From Giardia muris (Eukaryota; Fornicata; Diplomonadida; Hexamitidae), in contig CM016926.1 in the NCBI GenBank assembly GCA_006247105.1, positions 2,046,001 through 2,110,000 of the forward strand: 64,000 nt of DNA, written 5' to 3'. The first letter of the stretch is position 1; each line of letters begins with the position of its first letter. The position numbers and the translations under genes were made by a program. Below the pieces are notes generated by a model. It was not told the DNA's origin and ran no database searches. It was given only the letters and a program-made list of their open reading frames with translations. Positions 10,291 to 20,636 of the stretch are shown one piece after another.

Positions 10291-11243
10291 CTACGCATCC
10301 GGCCACTCAGGATACTCGACGACAAGGGCCTCGTCGGCCTTCCCCCGGCAGTACGGACAGCAGTGCTCGATCCGGTCCGCACATACCTCACAGACGACGA
10401 GGTGCCGGCAGGGAAGGATGACCGCGTCCTTCTGGCGTGAGAGGCAGACGACGCACCCATCAATCATCTCGTCATCACAGAAGGCGTCGTCCAGTGCTCC
10501 GGGCTCGCAGAGGAGTGCCGACCAGACCGTCTCTCCGAGCTCCAGGGCCTCCGACTGCTCGAACGACCGCTCGATCGGGGACAGGAGGGCCAGGACGTGG
10601 TGCGGGCTGAGCATCTCCAGCCTCTCCCGTACCTTCCGCATGACCGCCTCCTCCAGGGTATCTGCAACTGCTCGATACGTCCTTGAAGAGTGAGTCGGGC
10701 CACTCCCGAACAAGCCCTCGGATCCCCTCGATGTGCATTCTTCCGTCCCCTTCGTGGACTGCCGCCTCGTCCGCCAGGAGTCTTGCACTCGACCCGGCCC
10801 TCCTGGAGTGCAAGCAGAAGGGCCGTCTCCTTCCGGTTGTTGAACAGCCCCCCCTCGAGTGGGAGGAGCAGGGGGACAGATGCGGGACGTCCGTGAGAGG
10901 CGGCCATCATCAGGGCTGCATCCCATGAGCCTCGATGCCCACGTGTAGTGTTCCTGACTCCAAGGACGTCGGTAGCTCCCTGGAGGGGGATGGGTCTGTC
11001 CCCTCTTGAGGAGCCTCCTGTCCCCAGACCACCATTCCCGTGCCCCCCGGAGTCCTCCACTCCTCGCTCGTGGGGAGGAGGGCAGCTGTGCGGTCACACC
11101 GTGCAGTCCGTCCACCTTCTTCCTCTCCCCGACCTCATCGAGATCGTCCTTCCTTCTCGATGTCTCCACCAAAGGAGTGAGGGATGCTTCCGAGCCCCAG
11201 CTCCCTCTCCTCCGGTCCAAGAGGCCGACCCGCCATCTCGCAT
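10291..11243 (-). pseudogene. Decayed ankyrin-RING gene, unit B (less damaged than A)
   Basis: The RING finger (CVVC, CRH, CEVC, CPYC) and about 55 residues before it (from LEEAVMRKVRERLEML through SPIERSFEQSEALELGETVW) are in one frame, unlike unit A. Further upstream the ankyrin text (ALMMAASHGRPASV; KETALLLALQEG) lies in another frame, and ARLLADEAAVHEGDG in a third, so at least two older frameshifts remain. A 349-codon open frame covers the region, but its N-terminal 190 residues are not ankyrin-like and are probably out of frame. I therefore call a pseudogene. A short RING-only product cannot be excluded. Confidence 0.7.
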
Positions 11244-11566
11244 CCCCTCGACAACAGAGGGGCGTCCAGATCAGTGCACCTGTCCCCGGGAAGCCAGTGG
11301 GCCCCTCTCTCCGTCTGGCACGGCTCTCGTCAGAGACCATTCGTCCTTGAGAGGGGAACGGGCTCGATTCTCACCAGGGGGTTGGGGGGCTATAGGGGGA
11401 GACTGATGACCAGTGGGAGCTTATCCAGGGACGGGAGCACCCCGAGAAGAGCTGTGGGCCTCCCGTCCTCAGGACAGGCCGTTGGTAGTGGTTGGATGCC
11501 CAGAGTGTCAGATGGGCGGGAAGGGGTGTTCTCAATTCGAGGAGAGCTGATGTTTGATGTTCAAAA

Positions 11567-14025
11567 ATGTCCATCACGGATTTGATGAGGGCGGCCAGGT
11601 ATGGCGACCTCAAAGGCGTGAAAAGGAACCTCAATCAGATCGGGAAGAAGGATGAATATGGTCAGACGGCTCTGATATGGGCTGCAAAGAACGGTCACTC
11701 TGATTGTATTCCCCTCCTCAAGGAAGAACTCGGGATGCAGAATAAAAGGGGATGGACCGCGCTGATGTCTGCCGCCCACAACGGTTATACAGATTGCATA
11801 CCTCTTCTCAAGGAAGAGTTTGAAGTACAGGATAACGATGGCAAGACGGCCCTAATGTTTGCCGCAATTAATGGTCACGCCAATTTCATTCCCCTCCTTA
11901 AGGAGGAGATCGGGATGCAAGACAAAAAGGGATGGACCGCACTGATGTGGGCCGCCTCCAACGGGCACTCCGATTGCATTCCCCTACTCGAGAAAGAGAT
12001 CAGGATGCAAAGCAATGATGGGACGACCGCATTGATGTGGGCCGCAATGAGAGGTCACACTAGTTGCATCCCTTTCCTCAAGGAAGAGATTGGGAAGAGA
12101 GACGAAAATGGTCAGACGGCTCTAATGTGGGCCGCAAAGAATGGCCACGCCAATTTCATTCCCCTCCTCGAAAAGGAGATTGGGGTGCAGGACAACTGGG
12201 GATGGACTGCATTGATGAATGCCGCCTACTATGCTAGTACAGACTGTACTCGACTCCTCTTCTCAGAGGCGGGGAAGCAAACGACGGGGGAATGGATTGG
12301 CTTTCCCCCCGGAACGACAGCTCTCATGATGGCAGCCCACTACAACCGTCCCAATGTCGTCCAGCTCCTCCTCCCTTATGAGCAAGGAATGAAAGACTCT
12401 AAAGGTCACACTGCCAAGTGGTACGCGAATAACAGTTCAGAGAGAGGAGACTTCACCCAGGTCCGCAAGCTCCTCAAGAATGAGGGCACAAAACGAATCC
12501 CCCCGCCGCATAACCCCGGTGAAGTGCCTGGGCTCCGAGATCGTGTCAACAAACTCACCACTGAGAACGAATCTCTCAAGAATGATCTCTCCTCTTCCAA
12601 GAATACCCTAGAGGAGACAAAGAAGGAGTTATCCCAACTGAATCGGGAAGTCGACTCGCTCAAACAACAGCTCGACAATGCAATTGAGGAGTCCAAGAGG
12701 CATGCGGAGATGAACGAGGACCTCCAGAAGGTCTCTAACCAGAACCGAGCCCTCATCAACTCCCTCACCACAGAGAAGGGGACTCTTCAGGAGCAGCTCT
12801 CCAAGACCACTGAGGACCTCAAGAGAGCACTCGCAGACCAGAAGGCCCAGAACCTCGTCCTCGAGAAGGAGAACGCCCGACTGAGAGGCGAGTCTCTTAT
12901 CACAGCCGTCAATGGGGAAGATCTTAAAGCCATCAGGAAGCGTCTCGACCAGGCGGGACAGAAGGACTCCTCAGGCATGACGGCCCTGATGCACGCCGCC
13001 TCCCGAGGCCAGACCGAGGTCGTCCGCCTCCTCCGGCCCCTCGAGGCCCGCCTCCAGGACGGGAGGGGACGGACGGCCCTGATGCATGCAGTGGGGGGAG
13101 GACACGAGGAGTGCGCCGGCCTCCTCCTTCTGGAGAGGGACCTGAAGGACAGGGAGGGCAGGACGGCAGAGGATGTCGCCAACGGCCTTCCCGATGGGAA
13201 GAAGAAGATCACGCCCCTCCTCAGAAAGAAGGTCCAGCTCCCCGACCTTCCCGATGAGCTCTCGTCCTTCCAGCTTACGGGGAGGCTCGGAAGGGGGGCC
13301 TTCGGGACCGTCTTCTCCGCCTGGTCCGAGGATCACGGGAACTGCGCCCTGAAGGTCGTCGAGTACGAGGAGATGGAGAGGACGATCGTCGACTCCCTCC
13401 GAAGGGAGATGGGGACCATTCCCTCCCTCAAGCACCCCCACGTCCTCCGCTACCACCGGGTGCACGACGACCCGGATAACGGGACCGCCTACCTCGTGAT
13501 GGACTGGTGCTCCGGGACGCTCCTCGACGAGGTCCGGGGGCGCGGGGAGAGCCCTTCAGGGACGATGAGGTGTGGAGATGCCTTCGGGAGATGGCGAGCG
13601 GTCTTGCCTACCTCCACGAGAGGGGGCTCGTCCACAGAGACCTGAAGCCGGGGAACATCTTCCTTGCTCCAAATGGAAGGCTCGTCCTCGCAGACTTCGG
13701 ACTCGTTCGAGATGCCGCCAGGTCTCGCCGGATGAGTACGGTCGCAGGGACGGAGCTCTACATGGCCCCTGAGCTCTATGATCCGGAGCCGCAGTACTCC
13801 TTCCCGGTCGACGTCTGGGCCCTGGGGGTGATTGGATATGAGTTGTGCACTGGGAGGCTTCCTTTCCTCAGGGTAACTGCCATCACCGAGGAAGAGCCCC
13901 CAGCCATCGAGGGAAGGGGTGAGCTTGGTCCCCTCATCTCCCGGATGCTCTCAAAGAATCCCAAAGATCGTCCAACAGCACAAGAGGTCATCAAGGAGGC
14001 AGAACGGAACAAGCAGGCGGACTGA
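11567..14025 (+). pseudogene. Ankyrin/coiled-coil/ankyrin/NEK-like kinase, frameshifted, unit B
   Basis: Second copy of the gene at 3176-5550, with the same ATG context, domain order and catalytic motifs (GRGAFGTVF, CALKVV, HRDLKPGN, DFG, APE). It also has the same extra GA in GAGAG, here at 13547-13551, ending the first frame at 13645. It differs from A mainly in one block, 12156-12658, covering the last ankyrin repeats and the start of the coiled coil. That block includes 84 extra bp, exactly 28 residues or four heptads. Outside the block the copies are nearly identical. If the first frame is translated, the product is an ankyrin/coiled-coil protein of 692 aa with only the N-lobe of the kinase. 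Confidence 0.85.
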
Positions 14026-14535
14026 CGTGTTGAAGACACGAACCCCGATCCTCAGGCCGGTCCTGACGCAGCAGCCTCGCAGTTGGGCATGCAGGGGTGC
14101 TCACATGTGTCTCCCCCTGTTCCAGTGAGTCAGTGGTCCTTCCTCTCCATCCTCGAACTGGTGGAACTCGCGTCTCCCGATACCCCGCGGACCAGCAACT
14201 CTCGATCCTTTCAGTGAAGTAACACTTGTTTTTCGAGCTACCCTCGCAGATGGGGGGAGACCAAGCAGCGGCCTCAGGACCACTGGGACCCGAGGAGGAT
14301 GTGTCATCGAACTCTCAGTATTAGGACCACCTCAAGTGTAAGTCCCAGCTTGCAGACCAGCAGAAATCTCCAGGTCCTCGTTGATGATGTCCCCGGGGGC
14401 CTTCGGAGCTGAGCTCCTGAGGTATCAAGACAGCAAAAGGAAAAATCGTTTTCGGGCTTGCAGGAGTCTGGGAAGGTCCGGGACAGTGATATGTTGCTCC
14501 GGAGGCTGTAAAACGAAGAGAGGGGTCCAAATATA
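14026..14535. other. Spacer between kinase pseudogene and minisatellite, unit B
   Basis: Copy of 5551-6060. I see no gene or RNA feature in it. Confidence 0.6.
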
Positions 14536-17500
14536 CTGGGGATAGGGGAAACCCGAGGCGCGGCCAGATCGAGTCTCGGACCGGTCCTAGGATGACTGGG
14601 GATAGGGGAAACCCGCCCGAGGCGCGGCCAGATCGAGTCTCGGACCGGTCCTAGGATGACTGGGGATAGGGGAAACCCGAGGCGCGGCCAGATCGAGTCT
14701 CGGACCGGTCCTAGGATGACTGGGGATAGGGGAAACCCGAGGCGCGGCCAGATCGAGTCTCGGACCGGTCCTAGGATGACTGGGGATAGGGGAAACCCGA
14801 GGCGCGGCCAGATCGAGTCTCGGACCGGTCCTAGGATGACTGGGGATAGGGGAAACCCGAGGCGCGGCCAGATCGAGTCTCGGACCGGTCCTAGGATGAC
14901 TGGGGATAGGGGAAACCCGAGGCGCGGCCAGATCGAGTCTCGGACCGGTCCTAGGATGACTGGGGATAGGGGAAACCCGAGGCGCGGCCAGATCGAGTCT
15001 CGGACCGGTCCTAGGATGACTGGGGATAGGGGAAACCCGAGGCGCGGCCAGATCGAGTCTCGGACCGGTCCTAGGATGACTGGGGATAGGGGAAACCCGA
15101 GGCGCGGCCAGATCGAGTCTCGGACCGGTCCTAGGATGACTGGGGATAGGGGAAACCCGAGGCGCGGCCAGATCGAGTCTCGGACCGGTCCTAGGATGAC
15201 TGGGGATAGGGGAAACCCGAGGCGCGGCCAGATCGAGTCTCGGACCGGTCCTAGGATGACTGGGGATAGGGGAAACCCGAGGCGCGGCCAGATCGAGTCT
15301 CGGACCGGTCCTAGGATGACTGGGGATAGGGGAAACCCGAGGCGCGGCCAGATCGAGTCTCGGACCGGTCCTAGGATGACTGGGGATAGGGGAAACCCGA
15401 GGCGCGGCCAGATCGAGTCTCGGACCGGTCCTAGGATGACTGGGGATAGGGGAAACCCGAGGCGCGGCCAGATCGAGTCTCGGACCGGTCCTAGGATGAC
15501 TGGGGATAGGGGAAACCCGAGGCGCGGCCAGATCGAGTCTCGGACCGGTCCTAGGATGACTGGGGATAGGGGAAACCCGAGGCGCGGCCAGATCGAGTCT
15601 CGGACCGGTCCTAGGATGACTGGGGATAGGGGAAACCCGAGGCGCGGCCAGATCGAGTCTCGGACCGGTCCTAGGATGACTGGGGATAGGGGAAACCCGA
15701 GGCGCGGCCAGATCGAGTCTCGGACCGGTCCTAGGATGACTGGGGATAGGGGAAACCCGAGGCGCGGCCAGATCGAGTCTCGGACCGGTCCTAGGATGAC
15801 TGGGGATAGGGGAAACCCGAGGCGCGGCCAGATCGAGTCTCGGACCGGTCCTAGGATGACTGGGGATAGGGGAAACCCGAGGCGCGGCCAGATCGAGTCT
15901 CGGACCGGTCCTAGGATGACTGGGGATAGGGGAAACCCGAGGCGCGGCCAGATCGAGTCTCGGACCGGTCCTAGGATGACTGGGGATAGGGGAAACCCGA
16001 GGCGCGGCCAGATCGAGTCTCGGACCGGTCCTAGGATGACTGGGGATAGGGGAAACCCGAGGCGCGGCCAGATCGAGTCTCGGACCGGTCCTAGGATGAC
16101 TGGGGATAGGGGAAACCCGAGGCGCGGCCAGATCGAGTCTCGGACCGGTCCTAGGATGACTGGGGATAGGGGAAACCCGAGGCGCGGCCAGATCGAGTCT
16201 CGGACCGGTCCTAGGATGACTGGGGATAGGGGAAACCCGAGGCGCGGCCAGATCGAGTCTCGGACCGGTCCTAGGATGACTGGGGATAGGGGAAACCCGA
16301 GGCGCGGCCAGATCGAGTCTCGGACCGGTCCTAGGATGACTGGGGATAGGGGAAACCCGAGGCGCGGCCAGATCGAGTCTCGGACCGGTCCTAGGATGAC
16401 TGGGGATAGGGGAAACCCGAGGCGCGGCCAGATCGAGTCTCGGACCGGTCCTAGGATGACTGGGGATAGGGGAAACCCGAGGCGCGGCCAGATCGAGTCT
16501 CGGACCGGTCCTAGGATGACTGGGGATAGGGGAAACCCGAGGCGCGGCCAGATCGAGTCTCGGACCGGTCCTAGGATGACTGGGGATAGGGGAAACCCGA
16601 GGCGCGGCCAGATCGAGTCTCGGACCGGTCCTAGGATGACTGGGGATAGGGGAAACCCGAGGCGCGGCCAGATCGAGTCTCGGACCGGTCCTAGGATGAC
16701 TGGGGATAGGGGAAACCCGAGGCGCGGCCAGATCGAGTCTCGGACCGGTCCTAGGATGACTGGGGATAGGGGAAACCCGAGGCGCGGCCAGATCGAGTCT
16801 CGGACCGGTCCTAGGATGACTGGGGATAGGGGAAACCCGAGGCGCGGCCAGATCGAGTCTCGGACCGGTCCTAGGATGACTGGGGATAGGGGAAACCCGA
16901 GGCGCGGCCAGATCGAGTCTCGGACCGGTCCTAGGATGACTGGGGATAGGGGAAACCCGAGGCGCGGCCAGATCGAGTCTCGGACCGGTCCTAGGATGAC
17001 TGGGGATAGGGGAAACCCGAGGCGCGGCCAGATCGAGTCTCGGACCGGTCCTAGGATGACTGGGGATAGGGGAAACCCGAGGCGCGGCCAGATCGAGTCT
17101 CGGACCGGTCCTAGGATGACTGGGGATAGGGGAAACCCGAGGCGCGGCCAGATCGAGTCTCGGACCGGTCCTAGGATGACTGGGGATAGGGGAAACCCGA
17201 GGCGCGGCCAGATCGAGTCTCGGACCGGTCCTAGGATGACTGGGGATAGGGGAAACCCGAGGCGCGGCCAGATCGAGTCTCGGACCGGTCCTAGGATGAC
17301 TGGGGATAGGGGAAACCCGAGGCGCGGCCAGATCGAGTCTCGGACCGGTCCTAGGATGACTGGGGATAGGGGAAACCCGAGGCGCGGCCAGATCGAGTCT
17401 CGGACCGGTCCTAGGATGACTGGGGATAGGGGAAACCCGAGGCGCGGCCAGATCGAGTCTCGGACCGGTCCTAGGATGACTGGGGATAGGGGAAACCCGA

Positions 17501-18210
17501 GGCGCGGCCAGATCGAGTCTCGGACCGGTCCTAGGATGACTGGGGATAGGGGAAACCCGAGGCGCGGCCAGATCGAGTCTCGGACCGGTCCTAGGATGAC
17601 TGGGGATAGGGGAAACCCGAGGCGCGGCCAGATCGAGTCTCGGACCGGTCCTAGGATGACTGGGGATAGGGGAAACCCGAGGCGCGGCCAGATCGAGTCT
17701 CGGACCGGTCCTAGGATGACTGGGGATAGGGGAAACCCGAGGCGCGGCCAGATCGAGTCTCGGACCGGTCCTAGGATGACTGGGGATAGGGGAAACCCGA
17801 GGCGCGGCCAGATCGAGTCTCGGACCGGTCCTAGGATGACTGGGGATAGGGGAAACCCGAGGCGCGGCCAGATCGAGTCTCGGACCGGTCCTAGGATGAC
17901 TGGGGATAGGGGAAACCCGAGGCGCGGCCAGATCGAGTCTCGGACCGGTCCTAGGATGACTGGGGATAGGGGAAACCCGAGGCGCGGCCAGATCGAGTCT
18001 CGGACCGGTCCTAGGATGACTGGGGATAGGGGAAACCCGAGGCGCGGCCAGATCGAGTCTCGGACCGGTCCTAGGATGACTGGGGATAGGGGAAACCCGA
18101 GGCGCGGCCAGATCGAGTCTCGGACCGGTCCTAGGATGACTGGGGATAGGGGAAACCCGAGGCGCGGCCAGATCGAGTCTCGGACCGGTCCTAGGATGAC
18201 TGGGGATAGG
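14536..18210 (+). repeat. 60-bp minisatellite, 61 units plus an 11-bp partial (unit B)
   Basis: One 60-bp unit (14536-14595), one 64-bp unit with a duplicated CCCG (14596-14659), then 59 identical 60-bp units and a partial. The sequence is that of unit A. The 4-bp insertion shifts the frame relative to the first unit, so the 1188-codon open frame starts only after it. This supports a non-coding reading. Homogeneity points to recent expansion or concerted evolution; the true copy number may be limited by assembly. Confidence 0.98.
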
Positions 18211-18577
18211 GAGAGTCTATGAAGTTTACCTCGGTTTAGTGGCTCCGTCTCTGCTCAGTGGGACTCCTCGGTCAAGACCCACCATCGAAGATGTCTTTTC
18301 CCAACAAGAAATTGGGATCCTACGGCAGCTCCCTTCAGGGACGAGGGAGTCTCAAGACTCGTGCAGTCGAGGCGGCTGGCAGGGGTGGTCTCCTCTGTCC
18401 GAAGCCTCTGAGTGAACACGTCTGTCGACAACCCCGAGACCGCCAGATGCGGGATGTTCCTCCCCTCCAAGAGTCCTCCATCTTAGGTTTCGTGACTTCT
18501 CGAATAACTTCAGGAATGGAAGGCCCAGCACCTTCTGGCTCTTCACTATCGACCTTTCAAAAAAAAAGCGCCAACTT

Positions 18578-18587
18578 TTTCGCGAAA
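18578..18587. promoter_or_regulatory. Palindrome TTTCGCGAAA upstream of VSP copy C
   Basis: Same element and spacing as in copies A and B. Possible E2F-like site (inference). Confidence 0.45.
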
Positions 18588-18624
18588 TATTTTTGAAGGG
18601 GCGATCAGCTTCAAAAAACTAGTG

Positions 18625-20175
18625 ATGTTAGTTGCGGTAGGGCTTTTAATTAGCGTCGCTGTTGCAGTTCACGTCGAGGCCAAATCTCGAGCAACTCCTA
18701 CTCCTGGAGCCTGCGATCCCGCCATAGCGAACTGTGGAGCGAACAAGTGCCTGAAGTTCGGGAGCACGCAGGTCTGCACAGAATGCGATGCGGGGAACGT
18801 CCCCATCAACGGGGAGTGCAAAGCGAAGGCTGATGGATCTGTGACCGCGGCGGGGTGCACGAAGGCGGATGACTCCGCCCTCGACGAGAACTCAAAGACG
18901 TGCGGGAAGTGCGGAAACGCCTTCGTCCTCTTCCAGGGGGGCTGCTACGCCAAAGACCCCGCAACCTCCCTCATCTGTGCCACCTCCACGGAGAACGGGA
19001 AGTGCGCCTCGTGCAAGGACGGGCTGCTCGTGAACGCCGCCGGCTCCTGCGACCTCTGCGACTCGACCTGCAAGACGTGCAGCACGAAAGAGGACCCCAC
19101 GAAGTGCACAGCCTGCTATAGCGGCTCGCCTGCTCCTGATGGGACGTGCACGTCAACTCCAGCTTCTACGTGCAGTGTTGAGAACTGCAAGACGTGCGTC
19201 ACTGGCAAGACGAACGAGTGTGAGACCTGCAACGATGGTTATTACGTCAATTCCAAGAAGACCTGCACGCAGTGCTCTGCGGACTGCAAGAGCTGTGCCG
19301 ATTTTGGCCTCGGGGTCGTCTGCACCGCTTGCGGGACTGGGAAGGTCCCGATCGATGGAGAGTGTGCTGCTGAGAACGCGAAGGTCTGCACGGCCTCCTC
19401 CGGGTCCTGCTCGGCCTGCCTCAATGGATACATGCTCTACCAGAAAGGCTGCATATCCTCCTACAAGGCGAACGCGATGGGTCTCTGTGCCAACAGCAAC
19501 CAGTTCCTCGCTGGGGAGGCCCTCGTCTGCAAGGAGTGCAAGGCCGGGTTCGTCCCGATTGATGGGACCTGCACCGAGCTCGGGTCGACCCTCTCGAGGG
19601 CGACCATCAACAACGTCTGCAAGGGGGCCGACGGGACGACTGCCATTGATGCGCAGGCCACGAAGTGCGGGAACTGCTCGGCTGATGGGAACACGAACTA
19701 CTTCCTCTTCAATGGAGGCTGCTACCCAACAACCGGGAACTCTGTCGGGGCGTCCATCTGCACCACGGCCAATAGCACTGGGTACTGCACTGCTGCTGCC
19801 GCCAACTCCCCCTTCCCTCTCGATGCGACCACGGGGGCTTTCACCCTCTGTCCAGCCGGGTGCGGGAAGTGCTCGGATGCCACCACCTGCACTGGCTGCT
19901 CCATCGGATACTACAACTCGGCCTCTGGGGGCACCTTCAACTGCACCGCATGTCCGACCGGCTGTACGGTCTGCACCAATGCGACCGCCTGCACGACCTG
20001 CTGGAATGGAAACAGCCCCGACGCCAATGGGAAGTGCCCCGATCCCCCCTCCTCCTCCTCCAGTTCTTCGGGGCTCTCGGGGGGTGCCATTGCGGGGATC
20101 GTCATCGCCGTCCTGCTGGTCCTGGGGGGTCTCGGGGGCTTCCTCGGTTGGTGGTTCGGATGTAGGGGGAAGTGA
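18625..20175 (+). CDS. vsp: Variant-specific surface protein (VSP), copy C
   Basis: Same 516-aa protein as copies A and B. The DNA differs by three synonymous changes near the 3' end (20097, 20106 and 20121, in the transmembrane segment). The stop is followed by AGTAAA instead of AGTGAA. Clustering of the differences next to the array border suggests the 3' end of this copy comes from, or has not been homogenised with, the other copies. ATG 18625 is chosen over the preceding GTG. Confidence 0.97.
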   Translation: MLVAVGLLISVAVAVHVEAKSRATPTPGACDPAIANCGANKCLKFGSTQVCTECDAGNVPINGECKAKADGSVTAAGCTKADDSALDENSKTCGKCGNAFVLFQGGCYAKDPATSLICATSTENGKCASCKDGLLVNAAGSCDLCDSTCKTCSTKEDPTKCTACYSGSPAPDGTCTSTPASTCSVENCKTCVTGKTNECETCNDGYYVNSKKTCTQCSADCKSCADFGLGVVCTACGTGKVPIDGECAAENAKVCTASSGSCSACLNGYMLYQKGCISSYKANAMGLCANSNQFLAGEALVCKECKAGFVPIDGTCTELGSTLSRATINNVCKGADGTTAIDAQATKCGNCSADGNTNYFLFNGGCYPTTGNSVGASICTTANSTGYCTAAAANSPFPLDATTGAFTLCPAGCGKCSDATTCTGCSIGYYNSASGGTFNCTACPTGCTVCTNATACTTCWNGNSPDANGKCPDPPSSSSSSSGLSGGAIAGIVIAVLLVLGGLGGFLGWWFGCRGK

Positions 20176-20180
20176 GTAAA
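20175..20180 (+). terminator. Poly(A) signal AGTAAA of VSP copy C
   Basis: Shares the last base of the TGA stop; the other permitted form of AGTRAA. Confidence 0.85.
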
Positions 20181-20218
20181 TAGGTCTGATCTCAACGAAT
20201 AGTCCTTATTTACCGAGA

Positions 20219-20383
20219 TCATGCCGCCGGGACTGGTTCGATTGAGAGAACGTCGCCCTCATCGAAGAGTTGCGCGAAGAAGACCGCCGGGCGCGGTGCG
20301 TGGCCCGCCAAGACGTATTCCAGCCCGTCCACGCTGCACCAGACGTGGCTCTTGTCCATGTCCAGTACGCAGCACAATACCAT
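20219..20383 (-). pseudogene. 54-codon SPRY-like fragment at the array border
   Basis: ATG at 20383 to TGA at 20219. The peptide contains VLCCVLDMDKSHVW, then AVFFAQLFDEGDVLSIEPVP. This resembles the end of a SPRY domain (LDMDxGxxxFxxNG ... P.V.... G..V.i.). An in-frame TAA lies three codons before the ATG, so it cannot be extended upstream without a change. It is probably the 3' remnant of a gene cut when the VSP array was placed here. It could instead be a very small intact gene. The fold assignment rests on a short pattern. Confidence 0.4.
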
Positions 20384-20636
20384 TATACCTTCTTATCATG
20401 GACTAGCAATACTGTCCCATTGTTTATCTTAGAAGCATACGAGACCACAGATATCCGAGTAGCGACTAATCGAGTGGCTAGACGCTGAAAAGTCAACGGT
20501 ATTTCTTGTTCAATTTCTTTGCTTCCTACTGGGCCAGGTTATCCTATTTCAACCGGTTCCTCAGTACTATATTACTAGTATTAGTCAACATTATAGTACT
20601 TTCCAGTATTCGGAGACGATTATCGTAATAATAAAT
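20384..20636. other. AT-rich spacer after the array border
   Basis: Clearly more AT-rich than the array on its left. No gene, tRNA or AGTRAA signal for the neighbouring minus-strand gene was found. Confidence 0.5.

Larger units (their letters stand above)
8376..18354 (+). repeat. Tandem unit B of the array (complete, 9979 bp)
   Basis: Complete unit with the same gene order as A. It is longer than A by 16 bp in the RING relic, 84 bp in the kinase coiled coil, 4 bp (CCCG) in the second minisatellite unit and 25 minisatellite units. Elsewhere the two are almost identical, with a few scattered substitutions (for example, GAGCAT in A and GATCAC in B in the kinase domain). Confidence 0.95.
18355..20180 (+). 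repeat. Tandem unit C of the array (truncated: leader and VSP only)
   Basis: Homology to A and B stops within a few bases of the VSP stop codon (GTGAGTAAATAGG here, GTGAGTGAATGG in A and B). Single-copy sequence follows, so this is the right border of the array. Confidence 0.93.

Noticed and set aside
6061..18210. CRISPR-like or telomeric array
   Set aside because: No spacers between units, so not CRISPR. TAGGG, the Giardia telomere unit, occurs once per 60 bp only and not in tandem.
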